A stretch of 44,433 nucleotides of DNA from Sideroxydans sp. GTDB taxonomy: Bacteria > Pseudomonadota > Gammaproteobacteria > Burkholderiales > Gallionellaceae. A program made the translations under genes and the position numbers. Position 1 is the stretch's first letter; every line of letters starts with the position of its first letter. The stretch lies in NCBI GenBank assembly GCA_029850585.1, contig JARCRQ010000075.1, forward strand, positions 1-44,433. Reading direction: 5' to 3'. This document shows, one piece after another, positions 38,201-44,433 of this stretch. The notes below the pieces were generated by a model. It was not told where the DNA came from and searched no databases. It saw only the letters and a list, made by a program, of their open reading frames with translations.

Positions 38201-39046
38201 ATGAACACATCGAAAAATATTTGCAAGTCACTCTTGTGGTCAAGCACCGTATTGTTGAGCGCGATATTGGCGGCATGCGGTGGTAGCAGTAGCAGTAGTG
38301 GTGGTGGCGGTACAACGGTTAATACTGGCTTAGGGGCAACCGGCGCGGTGTGTAGCGGCGCGAGCTGTGTGAATCTGGGTGCGGCTGGCAACTATGCGAT
38401 TCTGGCCAAGACTAACGTCTCGACCGTGCCTAATTCGGTGGTGACCGGCAACGTGGCGGTGAGTCCTGCTGCGCGAACTTTCTTGACCGGTTGGTCGTTG
38501 ATCACTGAGCCTACCGATACTTCGTTCGGTTCTGCGCAGGTGTCGGGTCGTTTGTTCGCTGCCGATAATGTGGGTGGCACAACCTCGGTCAATCTGACCA
38601 CTGCGGTCGGGGATATGGGCACGGCTTATACCGCAGCAGTAGGGCTTGCTCCTGCTGGTGGTGGACTGATTACCGCTTGTCCAGGTGCGGGTGCTTTTGG
38701 TGGCTTGACACTGGCTGCGGGTGTTTATAAATGCACCCCGGCAGTAGGCATCGCCGCTGCGACTAACCTCACCCTCAACGGTACGGCTACCGATGTCTGG
38801 GTCTTCCAGATGGCGGGTGGCTATACGCAAGCTGCGGCAACTAAGGTTATCTTGACCGGTGGTGCACTACCGCAGAATGTGTTCTGGGTTTCGGCTGCGA
38901 CCGTGACCGTTGGTGCGACCGCAACGATGCAGGGCGTGGTCTTGTCGCAGACCGATATCGTGATGGGCGCAGGTTCGACAGAGAACGGTCGCTTGTTGGC
39001 ACAGACTGCGGTGACACTCAATCAAACCACGGTCACCCAGCCTTAA
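38201..39046 (+). CDS. DUF3494 ice-binding-like lipoprotein 1
   Basis: A 281-residue lipoprotein. The start at 38201 follows CAGGAGAATTAAC; a longer frame from 38147 lacks such a site. The signal peptide ends LAAC26GGSSSSSGGGG, so it is lipid-anchored with a flexible Ser/Gly tether. From about residue 55 it matches the DUF3494 (ice-binding-protein-like) beta-helix: LGAAGNYAILAKTNV, GNVAVSPAARTFLTGW, LAAGVYKCTP, DVWVFQMAGG, PQNVFWVSAATVTVG and GRLLAQTAVTLNQTTV. Some relatives bind ice; others may be adhesins. A terminator follows. Confidence 0.88.
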   Translation: MNTSKNICKSLLWSSTVLLSAILAACGGSSSSSGGGGTTVNTGLGATGAVCSGASCVNLGAAGNYAILAKTNVSTVPNSVVTGNVAVSPAARTFLTGWSLITEPTDTSFGSAQVSGRLFAADNVGGTTSVNLTTAVGDMGTAYTAAVGLAPAGGGLITACPGAGAFGGLTLAAGVYKCTPAVGIAAATNLTLNGTATDVWVFQMAGGYTQAAATKVILTGGALPQNVFWVSAATVTVGATATMQGVVLSQTDIVMGAGSTENGRLLAQTAVTLNQTTVTQP

Positions 39047-39064
39047 CTGAAGTGTAAGTTGTTG

Positions 39065-39095
39065 TGAAAAAAGCCGTCGCGAGACGGCTTTTTTT
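39065..39095 (+). terminator. Rho-independent terminator after DUF3494 lipoprotein 1
   Basis: Stem AGCCGTC / GACGGCT, 4-base loop GCGA, followed by TTTTTTT. Confidence 0.92.
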
Positions 39096-39233
39096 ATGCG
39101 GAAAATTTCCTTGGAAAAATCTCAACGGGCGCGAGTGATGAAAAAATCCGTGCATGAGATTCGATCTGGCGATATGTGAGTTTAGAGATGCCGTTGTGGA
39201 AAGAGGGCAACGGCGGGTAGCCAAATGATGTGG

Positions 39234-39578
39234 TTAGCCTGCAACTAACTGCTCGTGCTGGCGTGAGCTACTAAGAATCGAGGTTAAGAGCAATTGCCAA
39301 GCCCAGCCCAAGATGTAAGGGTGGCGAGTTAATAAACTCAGGCCATGACGGGCTAGACCGAGTAAACCGCTGCGGCGCAGCGACAGTATTGCCGCCAGCC
39401 CACCCGCCAGTACGGCAGGGTGCGCATGCAGATAACGCGCTGTGCGCAGGCCGCTATCGGCCCAAGCCAACGGGCGCTCGAACTGTTCGCTGAGTTGCGT
39501 CAGTGCGCTACGTTGCGCAGCAATTTTTTCCAGCAGCAAGTGTCGGCGCTGCGCCAGATCGGTTAAGCGTCGTGTCAT
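39234..39578 (-). CDS. YqjK-like small protein
   Basis: A 114-residue protein with an N-terminal helical segment (RRHLLLEKIAAQRSALTQLSEQF) and a hydrophobic C-terminal half (AVLAGGLAAILSLRR, YILGWAWQLLLTSIL). Gene order (DUF883, YqjE, then this) and the RxxLLxxIxxQRxxL opening match YqjK of the E. coli yqjCDEK group. Its function is unknown. Its start overlaps the YqjE stop (ATGA). It is the last gene of the five-gene minus-strand envelope run. Confidence 0.75.
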   Translation of the reverse strand: MTRRLTDLAQRRHLLLEKIAAQRSALTQLSEQFERPLAWADSGLRTARYLHAHPAVLAGGLAAILSLRRSGLLGLARHGLSLLTRHPYILGWAWQLLLTSILSSSRQHEQLVAG

Positions 39579-39952
39579 GGCCGAGCATCCAGATGCGCTA
39601 TGTCTTGCGCCAATTCAGCTAAGCTGTTGGCAAATAGTCTGGGTCGGGCGCGTGCGAGACAGCGCAATTTATACATCAGGATGAGAGCCGTGATAAAGAA
39701 AGTCGCAGCTAGACCGGCCAACACCAATTCACGGTGATTATCCCAACACAGCACCACGATCAATACCGTGCACAACAGTATGCTTAAGCCCAAGCAGAAT
39801 AGAACGATGCTGCCGAGCAGCAGCATCTGCCCGACGCGCAAGCGCTCTTCTTCGATCTCACAGGCGAGTAGTTCTAAGCGCGTCTGCACGATGTCGAGCA
39901 GCGTGCTTGTCATGCGCTTGAGTGAGTCCATCAATCCTGGCGAGTGCGACAT
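39575..39952 (-). CDS. YqjE-like membrane protein (phage-holin-family fold)
   Basis: A 125-residue protein starting MSHSPGLMDSLKRMTSTLLDIVQTRLELLACEIEEE at 39952; the longer frame would overlap the DUF883 gene. An amphipathic N-terminal helix is followed by two membrane helices (MLLLGSIVLFCLGLSILLC and LVLAGLAATFFITALIL). Databases label this family phage holin, but YqjE is a chromosomal stress-associated envelope protein. It begins two bases after the DUF883 stop. Confidence 0.85.
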   Translation of the reverse strand: MSHSPGLMDSLKRMTSTLLDIVQTRLELLACEIEEERLRVGQMLLLGSIVLFCLGLSILLCTVLIVVLCWDNHRELVLAGLAATFFITALILMYKLRCLARARPRLFANSLAELAQDIAHLDARP

Positions 39953-39954
39953 AT

Positions 39955-40281
39955 TCAGCGGCGTGCGATCAGCAAGCCGACGATAGCTCCCACGCAAGCC
40001 GAGATGCCGATCGCCTTCCACGGGTGGTCATGCACATACTGATCGGTATCCTGGGCAGCTTGTTGCGCGCGCTCGCTGACTGCGGACTCGGCATCCCCTA
40101 AGCGCGCTTTAACAGTTTCTAATCGCGCTTGGATGCGCTCGCGCGCGTTCGCCGCCTCGGCCCCTGCTTGATGAACGGTGGCGCGTAGCAGCGCTTCCGC
40201 GTCGGCCATCACCAAGTGCAGATCTTCCATGAGTTTGTCCTTGGGGTCGGCATGCTGTTGATGAGTTGGTTTAGTGGTCAT
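39955..40281 (-). CDS. ElaB/YqjD-type DUF883 ribosome-associated membrane protein
   Basis: A 108-residue protein with a long charged helix (DLHLVMADAEALLRATVHQAG...RARLETVKARLGDAE) and the family-defining C-terminus VHDHPWKAIGISACVGAIVGLLIARR, a tail anchor. ElaB and YqjD bind ribosomes at the inner membrane in stationary phase; that role is by family. AAGGA precedes ATG. It heads the YqjD-YqjE-YqjK order. Confidence 0.92.
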   Translation of the reverse strand: MTTKPTHQQHADPKDKLMEDLHLVMADAEALLRATVHQAGAEAANARERIQARLETVKARLGDAESAVSERAQQAAQDTDQYVHDHPWKAIGISACVGAIVGLLIARR

Positions 40282-40353
40282 GATGATATTCCTTGTGGTT
40301 AAAATTCTTGCGCAACACGTGCTGTATGGCTGGGCCGCACTATGGTCACGCGG

Positions 40354-40491
40354 TCATCCTTGGATGACTCTGAGCAACACGACCACTAGCGCAATCACCA
40401 GTAAGATATGGATAAATCCCCCCATGGTATAGGCCGTGATAAGTCCCAGCAGCCATAGGATGAGCATGACAACAGCGATGGTATAAAGCAT
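40354..40491 (-). CDS. Lmo0937-type small membrane protein (45 residues)
   Basis: A 45-residue frame starting MLYTIAVVMLILWLLGLITA at 40491 with AAAGGA upstream. Two membrane helices are separated by YTMGGFIH and the chain ends LLRVIQG. This is the Lmo0937/DUF5670 pattern common next to stress genes. The overlapping longer frame in another phase is a shadow. It is part of the minus-strand run between the glycine-zipper lipoprotein and DUF883. Confidence 0.85.
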   Translation of the reverse strand: MLYTIAVVMLILWLLGLITAYTMGGFIHILLVIALVVVLLRVIQG

Positions 40492-40517
40492 GTTTATTTC
40501 CTTTCAGATTTTGTTGG

Positions 40518-40558
40518 CGTGCATAGCCATGCACGTCTATATCGGCTGAACACAGCCG
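40518..40558. other. Two back-to-back hairpins between small envelope genes
   Basis: CGTGCAT-agcc-ATGCACG (40518-40535) and CGGCTG-aaca-CAGCCG (40543-40558), both perfect, with no U tract. They separate the lipoprotein from the Lmo0937-type gene and might set mRNA stability or relative expression. Confidence 0.55.
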
Positions 40559-40570
40559 TGCTTATTCGTA

Positions 40571-40747
40571 CTACTTACTCAGGCCGTAGCCGACCACTCC
40601 ACCAATGACTGCCCCACCCACGACGCCGACGCTACTGCCCGATCCGGCTACTGCTCCTACCCCAGCACCCACTGCGACACAGCCTGCACTCGCGAGCAAG
40701 ACGCTCAGCATCGTTAAATGCAAGGCAACTTTACTTATCTTATTCAT
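40571..40747 (-). CDS. Small glycine-zipper lipoprotein
   Basis: A 58-residue protein starting at ATG 40747 (AGGAG eight bases upstream). Signal peptide MNKISKVALHLTMLSVLLAS is followed by AGC, with Cys as the lipidation site. The remainder is a glycine zipper (VGAGVGAVAGSGSSVGVVGGAVIGGVVGYGLSK), as in osmotically inducible OsmB/SlyB-like lipoproteins. Its leader and ribosome binding site match those of the third DUF3494 gene at 19 of 20 bases. It is the first gene of the minus-strand envelope run. Confidence 0.85.
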   Translation of the reverse strand: MNKISKVALHLTMLSVLLASAGCVAVGAGVGAVAGSGSSVGVVGGAVIGGVVGYGLSK

Positions 40748-41144
40748 GTGCTTCTCCTCATTAAGTTGTTTCAAGCTAGGTAGATGCCGATGCACGTAGT
40801 TGGCCTGCATGGGCGGCTGGGTTTATAGATAGCCATGTTGAGTCAAGATTGTGTTGATGTAATGCTGTTTCATGGCGACTCCCTGATGCTGTATTGATCT
40901 GTCGGTGCATAGCGCACTGCACCTGGAATCATCATCTGCTGTGTGCCGTTAGCGCTCTGTGCGTTGCCGCACGGAAGGTGCGGTGATGCGTGAATAAATG
41001 CGATACGCGTGAAGGATGTCCACGTGCGGCGTGGTCGGGTTAGGCAACCGAGCAGAGCAAACGGATATCCAGTCGAACCCCGCTTTAGTAAAAGCGATGC
41101 TCGATCACTGCGATGTCGAATCACAGATAAACAAGGAGAAGCAA
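40748..41144. other. Divergent intergenic region of glycine-zipper and DUF3494-2 genes
   Basis: About 400 bases with no credible gene. It holds a GGTGCA/TGCACC hairpin (40904-40923), the GTGCG-type palindrome at 40959-40972 and a CCGCAC/GTGCGG hairpin (40967-40983), so it probably contains the promoters of both flanking genes. Confidence 0.6.
40959..40972 (+). promoter_or_regulatory. Shared GTGCG-type palindrome (copy 2), upstream of DUF3494-2
   Basis: GTGCGTTGCCGCAC followed by GGAA: GTGCG and CGCAC arms with 4-base centre. It lies 172 bases before the ATG at 41145. Confidence 0.6.
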
Positions 41145-42293
41145 ATGAACATATTTAATCGTATTAGCAAACCACTGACGTGGTTCACGGCAGTGCTACT
41201 GGTCGCAGGTTTGGCTGGCTGCGGTGGTGGCAACAACCCCGCCGCTCCCGCCGCTACTGGCAACGCCATCACCAATTATGCGTTTGTCGGACACACCGGT
41301 GCGCCGGTGATAATCGATCAGGCTCCCAGCGTGAAAACCATCACGCTGACCTTGCCGTTTGGCACGAACGTGACGGCATTGGTCGCGACTTATACGACCA
41401 CGGGTGCCAGCGTCAAAGTAGGCACAGCGCTGCAATCCAGTGGCACTACAGCCAATAACTTTGCCAGTCCAGTGACTTATACCGTGACGGCTGCCAATGG
41501 CAGCGCCGTAACTTATGTTGTCACCGTTAACGTACTTGCAGCGGCCAGCAATCCCACCCCGCCAACGTTGGGTGAAGCAGGCCGCTTCGTGATCTTGGCA
41601 CCTGCCGCGATCACCACCACTGGGGTCACTGCGATTAGTAATGGTGATTTGGGCATCTCACCCGCAGCACGGACCTTGATGACGGGATTCACCCCAGTCG
41701 GTGCAACCGGTACTGTGACCGAGTTGGTGAGTGGCACGACATACGCAGCCAATGATGCCAATCCCGCACCGTTCCCTTTTCCCCTGCATTTTTCTACACC
41801 AGTGGTTGGTTCACCATGGACCTCCACGGCTGCGATGCTGACTCAGGCTAATACGGATCTAGGTATCGCGGACACCTTCCTCGGTTTTGATCCCAATCCG
41901 TCTGCGGTCACGCAAGTGTGCCCTACCCAGTTGGGTGGTTTGACGCTTACTCCTGGTGTGTACAAGACTGCAGCAAACGTTCTGATCAGCACGGGTACGT
42001 TGACGTTGGATGGACAGGGTAATGCGAATGCGGTGTTCATCTTCTCCATCGGTGGCACGCTGGGTACGGGTGCACCTGGCGGCAACATCGTGCTGGTGAA
42101 TGGCGCGTTGGCCAAGAACGTGTACTGGCGTACTGCGGGGATCACTACTATCGGTGCAGGTACAAGCTTCAAGGGACAGGTGTTCGCTGCAACGCAAGTG
42201 AATGTAAATTCCGGAGCGAACATCACCGGTAGTCTGTATGCCATCACGGATCGCGTGACGCTGATTGCCACCACGCTTACCAAAGCTCCGTAA
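41145..42293 (+). CDS. DUF3494 ice-binding-like lipoprotein 2 with N-terminal Ig-like domain
   Basis: A 382-residue lipoprotein starting at 41145 (AAGGAGAAGCAA before ATG). The lipobox is LAGC26GGG. Residues about 38-135 (AITNYAFVG... TLPFGTNVTALVATYTTTGASVKVG... PVTYTVTAANGSAVTYVVTV) resemble a DUF5018/cadherin-like Ig-fold module. DUF3494 follows: LGEAGRFVILAPAAIT, GDLGISPAARTLMTGF, LTPGVYKTAANVLIS, LTLDGQGNANAVFIF and VYWRTAGITTIGAGT. The Ig module would hold the beta-helix away from the membrane. Ligand (ice, sugar or cell surface) is not readable. Confidence 0.88.
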   Translation: MNIFNRISKPLTWFTAVLLVAGLAGCGGGNNPAAPAATGNAITNYAFVGHTGAPVIIDQAPSVKTITLTLPFGTNVTALVATYTTTGASVKVGTALQSSGTTANNFASPVTYTVTAANGSAVTYVVTVNVLAAASNPTPPTLGEAGRFVILAPAAITTTGVTAISNGDLGISPAARTLMTGFTPVGATGTVTELVSGTTYAANDANPAPFPFPLHFSTPVVGSPWTSTAAMLTQANTDLGIADTFLGFDPNPSAVTQVCPTQLGGLTLTPGVYKTAANVLISTGTLTLDGQGNANAVFIFSIGGTLGTGAPGGNIVLVNGALAKNVYWRTAGITTIGAGTSFKGQVFAATQVNVNSGANITGSLYAITDRVTLIATTLTKAP

Positions 42294-42690
42294 GGCAGTT
42301 AGGGTTTTAGCTAGTCGCAAGGGAGAGGTCGTCTTAGCACGGTCTCTTTTTATTTAAGCGGATACACAGAGTATGGATAAGCGTGGTATTGCAATAAGCC
42401 ATCGCCCGTTAAGTGCTACAGCATCTGGACTTGAAGCGGTATTCAGAAATATTTATGCCAAATGTGCGCTAGCGCACGGAACAGCGCGAACAAAGAGAGG
42501 ATAAAGACTATACGTGTGACAAAGAGCTTTACTGCCGTTCGATGAAAAAGTTGCAATGGCGTGGATGAAGTTGAGGCTCACTAGGTTGCCAAACGTATTA
42601 GTAACAACGACCTTCGCAAGCCAATAGTAGTGCCCGCAACAGCTTGATGGATTTTATCAGCGTAGTTCGGGATTAAATGAGGAGAAGCAA
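42294..42690. other. Intergenic region between DUF3494-2 and DUF3494-3
   Basis: About 400 bases with no credible coding frame. It holds a weak GAGA/TCTC hairpin with TTTTT near 42321-42354, which may end the upstream gene. It also holds the GTGCG-type palindrome at 42464-42477. Confidence 0.6.
42464..42477 (+). promoter_or_regulatory. Shared GTGCG-type palindrome (copy 3), upstream of DUF3494-3
   Basis: GTGCGCTAGCGCAC, a perfect 14-bp palindrome followed by GGAA as in copy 2, and 213 bases before the ATG at 42691. Confidence 0.65.
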
Positions 42691-43632
42691 ATGAACAGAA
42701 TTAATCGCGTGATGACAACAACGGCAAACAGCCCTATGCGTCAATTGACTTGGAGCATGGCTGTGTTGTTTGCGGCTCTGGCGGCAGGCTGTGGCGGCAA
42801 CGATCCCATCTTGGGTGGCGGGGGCGGCGGCGCTAAACCGGGTGCAGGTGGCCCCGCGGCGGGCGCGGCGAATATGCTGGGCTTGGCTGCGCCTATGGGC
42901 ATCGCGGCAACTGCCGGGGTAACCAATACCGGCACTGTGCCGATTTCGCATATCAATGGCGATGTGGTGTTAGAGCCACTTGCACAATGTAACAACGTGA
43001 ACGTGGATGCCATCGGCGGTTTTGGTCTGTGCGGCGGCTTCGCTCCCACCATTACCGGCAAAGTCATCAGTCCTCTGTATCCCGATGGCGGTATGACGGC
43101 CCGCGCGATTAAGGCTGATCTTAAAGCAGCCTTTCTCAGCATCACGCCTCCAGCAGGTCCTCCTGCGGCAGGCTCTTTGGGTGGCGCGACGAATATCCCT
43201 GCTGGTACGACCTTGGGCGGTCTAGTGGGTAGTCCTTATGTACCGGGAACGAATCTGTTCACGCCGGGCGTCTATCAATCGCTCACCTCCATCATGATCA
43301 CTGGTGATCTTACGCTGGATGGTCAGGGTAATCCGAATGCCATCTTCGTCTTCCAGTCTTCCAGCAGCACGGGTACGGCGACCTCCGCACGCATCTTGCT
43401 GATCAACGGGGCCAAGGCTTCCAACGTGTGGTGGCAGGCGGCTAGTTCGGCGACGCTAGGAACGAACTCAGTGTTCCAGGGAAATATCTTGGCGGGTGCC
43501 AGCATCACCATGAATACCGGCGCGACCTCATGTGGCAGATTGCTGGCTGGGGCGTTCACAGCGGGCGCGTTCGTGCTGGACTCGAACGTGATTTCCGTAC
43601 CTGGCAATGTCAATGCACCGCTTTGCATTTGA
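42691..43632 (+). CDS. DUF3494 ice-binding-like lipoprotein 3
   Basis: A 313-residue lipoprotein; GAGGAGAAGCAA precedes ATG 42691. A rather long signal peptide ends LAAGC34GGN, followed by a Gly-rich tether. The DUF3494 domain begins near residue 60 (AANMLGLAAPMGIAATAGVTNTG), with GDVVLEPLAQCNN, NLFTPGVYQSLTSIMI, LTLDGQGNPNAIFVFQ, ASNVWWQAASSATLG and GRLLAGAFTAGAFVLDSNVI. Several cysteines (NNVNV region, FGLCGG, TSCGR, PLCI) could form disulfides, unlike lipoproteins 1 and 2. The third tandem paralogue, it is followed by the OmpA-type gene. Confidence 0.87.
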   Translation: MNRINRVMTTTANSPMRQLTWSMAVLFAALAAGCGGNDPILGGGGGGAKPGAGGPAAGAANMLGLAAPMGIAATAGVTNTGTVPISHINGDVVLEPLAQCNNVNVDAIGGFGLCGGFAPTITGKVISPLYPDGGMTARAIKADLKAAFLSITPPAGPPAAGSLGGATNIPAGTTLGGLVGSPYVPGTNLFTPGVYQSLTSIMITGDLTLDGQGNPNAIFVFQSSSSTGTATSARILLINGAKASNVWWQAASSATLGTNSVFQGNILAGASITMNTGATSCGRLLAGAFTAGAFVLDSNVISVPGNVNAPLCI

Positions 43633-43774
43633 TTTGACTGACAGAAGTTGGTCAAACGCATCAGTACATCAGTTAGTACAGGCGGCTCTTGCCGTAATAG
43701 CAAAGCCTCGTGTACGTCAGTAGATTTATATGGGTGGCAGCTAACAGCCGTCCTTAATCAATTTGGAGAACAAC

Positions 43775-44433
43775 ATGAAACGAATTTCTAAAACCGCAGG
43801 GCTAATGGGTCTAGTAAGTATCGCAGTGATAAGCAGCGCATCTGCTACTACGGATGATGCATTTTGGTATATCGGCGGCAACGTCGGCCAATCGCGCGCC
43901 AAAATTGACGATGCACGCATCAGTGCCCAGCTACTCGCAACGGGACGCACACCAATCTCTATCGTCAATGACGAACGTAATGCCGCCTTCAAGCTGTTGG
44001 GCGGTTATCAGTTCAACAAAAACTTTGCTGCTGAGGCGGGATATTTCAATTTAGGGCAGTTTGGTTATGCGGCTAGAACCGCGCCAGCGGGCAGCTTGAA
44101 CGGCACAATTAAGGTGCAAGGCGTGAATCTTGATTTGGTTGGTCTGTTGCCGATGAGCGAGAAGTTTGCCGCTTTTGGTCGTGTAGGTATGAACTACGCG
44201 CAAGCTAAGGATACTTTCACCAGCACGGGTGCAGTAGCCACACCGACCACACCTAACCCCAGCAAGAATGCGCTCAACTACAAAGCCGGTTTGGGATTGC
44301 AATATGACTTCAGTCATGCCGTTGCGATGCGTGTGGAAGCAGAGCGTTACCGTATCGATGATGCGGTCGGTCGCAAAGGCGACATCAATTTGTATTCGCT
44401 GGGTCTGGTTTATCGCTTTGATGAACGTAAGGC
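43775..44433 (+). CDS. OmpA-type outer-membrane beta-barrel protein (partial at window end)
   Basis: At least 219 residues, open at the window end. ATG 43775 follows TTGGAGAACAAC. The signal peptide reads MKRISKTAGLMGLVSIAVIS then SASA. The barrel starts FWYIGGNVGQSRAK and continues with alternating strands (AAFKLLGGYQFNKNFAAEAGYFNLG, INLYSLGLVYRF). It matches the eight-stranded OmpA N-terminal barrel; whether a peptidoglycan-binding C-terminal domain follows is outside the window. A role in envelope anchoring near the DUF3494 lipoproteins is inference. Confidence 0.85.
   Translation, partial: MKRISKTAGLMGLVSIAVISSASATTDDAFWYIGGNVGQSRAKIDDARISAQLLATGRTPISIVNDERNAAFKLLGGYQFNKNFAAEAGYFNLGQFGYAARTAPAGSLNGTIKVQGVNLDLVGLLPMSEKFAAFGRVGMNYAQAKDTFTSTGAVATPTTPNPSKNALNYKAGLGLQYDFSHAVAMRVEAERYRIDDAVGRKGDINLYSLGLVYRFDERK

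Noticed and set aside
39575-39952. Phage holin as evidence of a prophage
   Set aside because: The fold label is shared with YqjE. The neighbours are DUF883 and YqjK-like genes, with no lysis, capsid or integrase genes.
40870-41124. An 84-codon minus-strand frame in the region before DUF3494-2
   Set aside because: It has no ribosome binding site or recognisable pattern and overlaps the palindromes expected to be regulatory.
42321-42354. A terminator after DUF3494-2
   Set aside because: GAGA/TCTC with TTTTT is present, but the stem is only four pairs with mismatches and a large loop, so it is not listed as a feature.

Overview
The window looks like a betaproteobacterial chromosome segment of moderate GC. 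The lineage cues are Porin_4-type general porins, Coq7, the dapF-DUF484-xerC order, gltBD next to hemE, and ElaB/YqjD-YqjE-YqjK proteins. A Gallionella/Nitrosomonadales-like affiliation is plausible, but this is inference. I found no rRNA, tRNA, CRISPR array, insertion sequence or prophage.

Layout. 1-3.4 kb: the 3' part of metG, a decayed EamA transporter fragment, a small lipoprotein, coq7 and an RHH/PIN toxin-antitoxin pair. 3.5-7.2 kb: two paralogous porins with matching promoters, then a MntA/HepT-type nucleotidyltransferase/HEPN pair. 7.3-12 kb: a minus-strand housekeeping block (rlmI, xerC, DUF484, dapF, tag, CoA-binding protein). 12.1-14.1 kb: a TonB-dependent receptor. 14.3-21.5 kb: gltB, gltD and hemE on the plus strand, closed by a REP-like element and a terminator. 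21.7-25.0 kb: an AbrB/PIN toxin-antitoxin pair whose toxin overlaps a large DNA methyltransferase gene (probably type IIG restriction-modification). 25.0-31.4 kb: priA, a membrane cytochrome c protein overlapping an FAD 2-hydroxyacid dehydrogenase, and an MHS-family transporter. 31.5-33.4 kb: RIO-like kinase, pseudouridine synthase-like protein and a cold-shock gene. 33.6-37.9 kb: response regulator, hybrid histidine kinase and Crp/Fnr regulator in one overlapping operon. 38.2-44.4 kb: an envelope/stress island with three DUF3494 (ice-binding-like) lipoproteins, five small minus-strand envelope genes and an OmpA-type barrel running off the end.

The most interesting parts are these. (i) The 34-44 kb island may be a signalling-plus-surface-protein system. 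All three DUF3494 lipoprotein genes have a related palindrome (TGTGCG-N4-CGCAC type) 130-215 bp upstream, and a Crp/Fnr-type regulator with a CHASE3 hybrid kinase lies divergently beside them. (ii) A dispersed GC-rich palindromic repeat occurs seven times, six of them in frame inside coding genes (metG, rlmI, the methyltransferase three times, priA), where it encodes proline/glycine-rich linkers. (iii) A toxin-antitoxin operon is translationally coupled to a restriction-modification-type enzyme. (iv) The cold-shock gene leader carries a terminator-like hairpin just before the ribosome binding site. All assignments come from reading the sequence; no database search was run.
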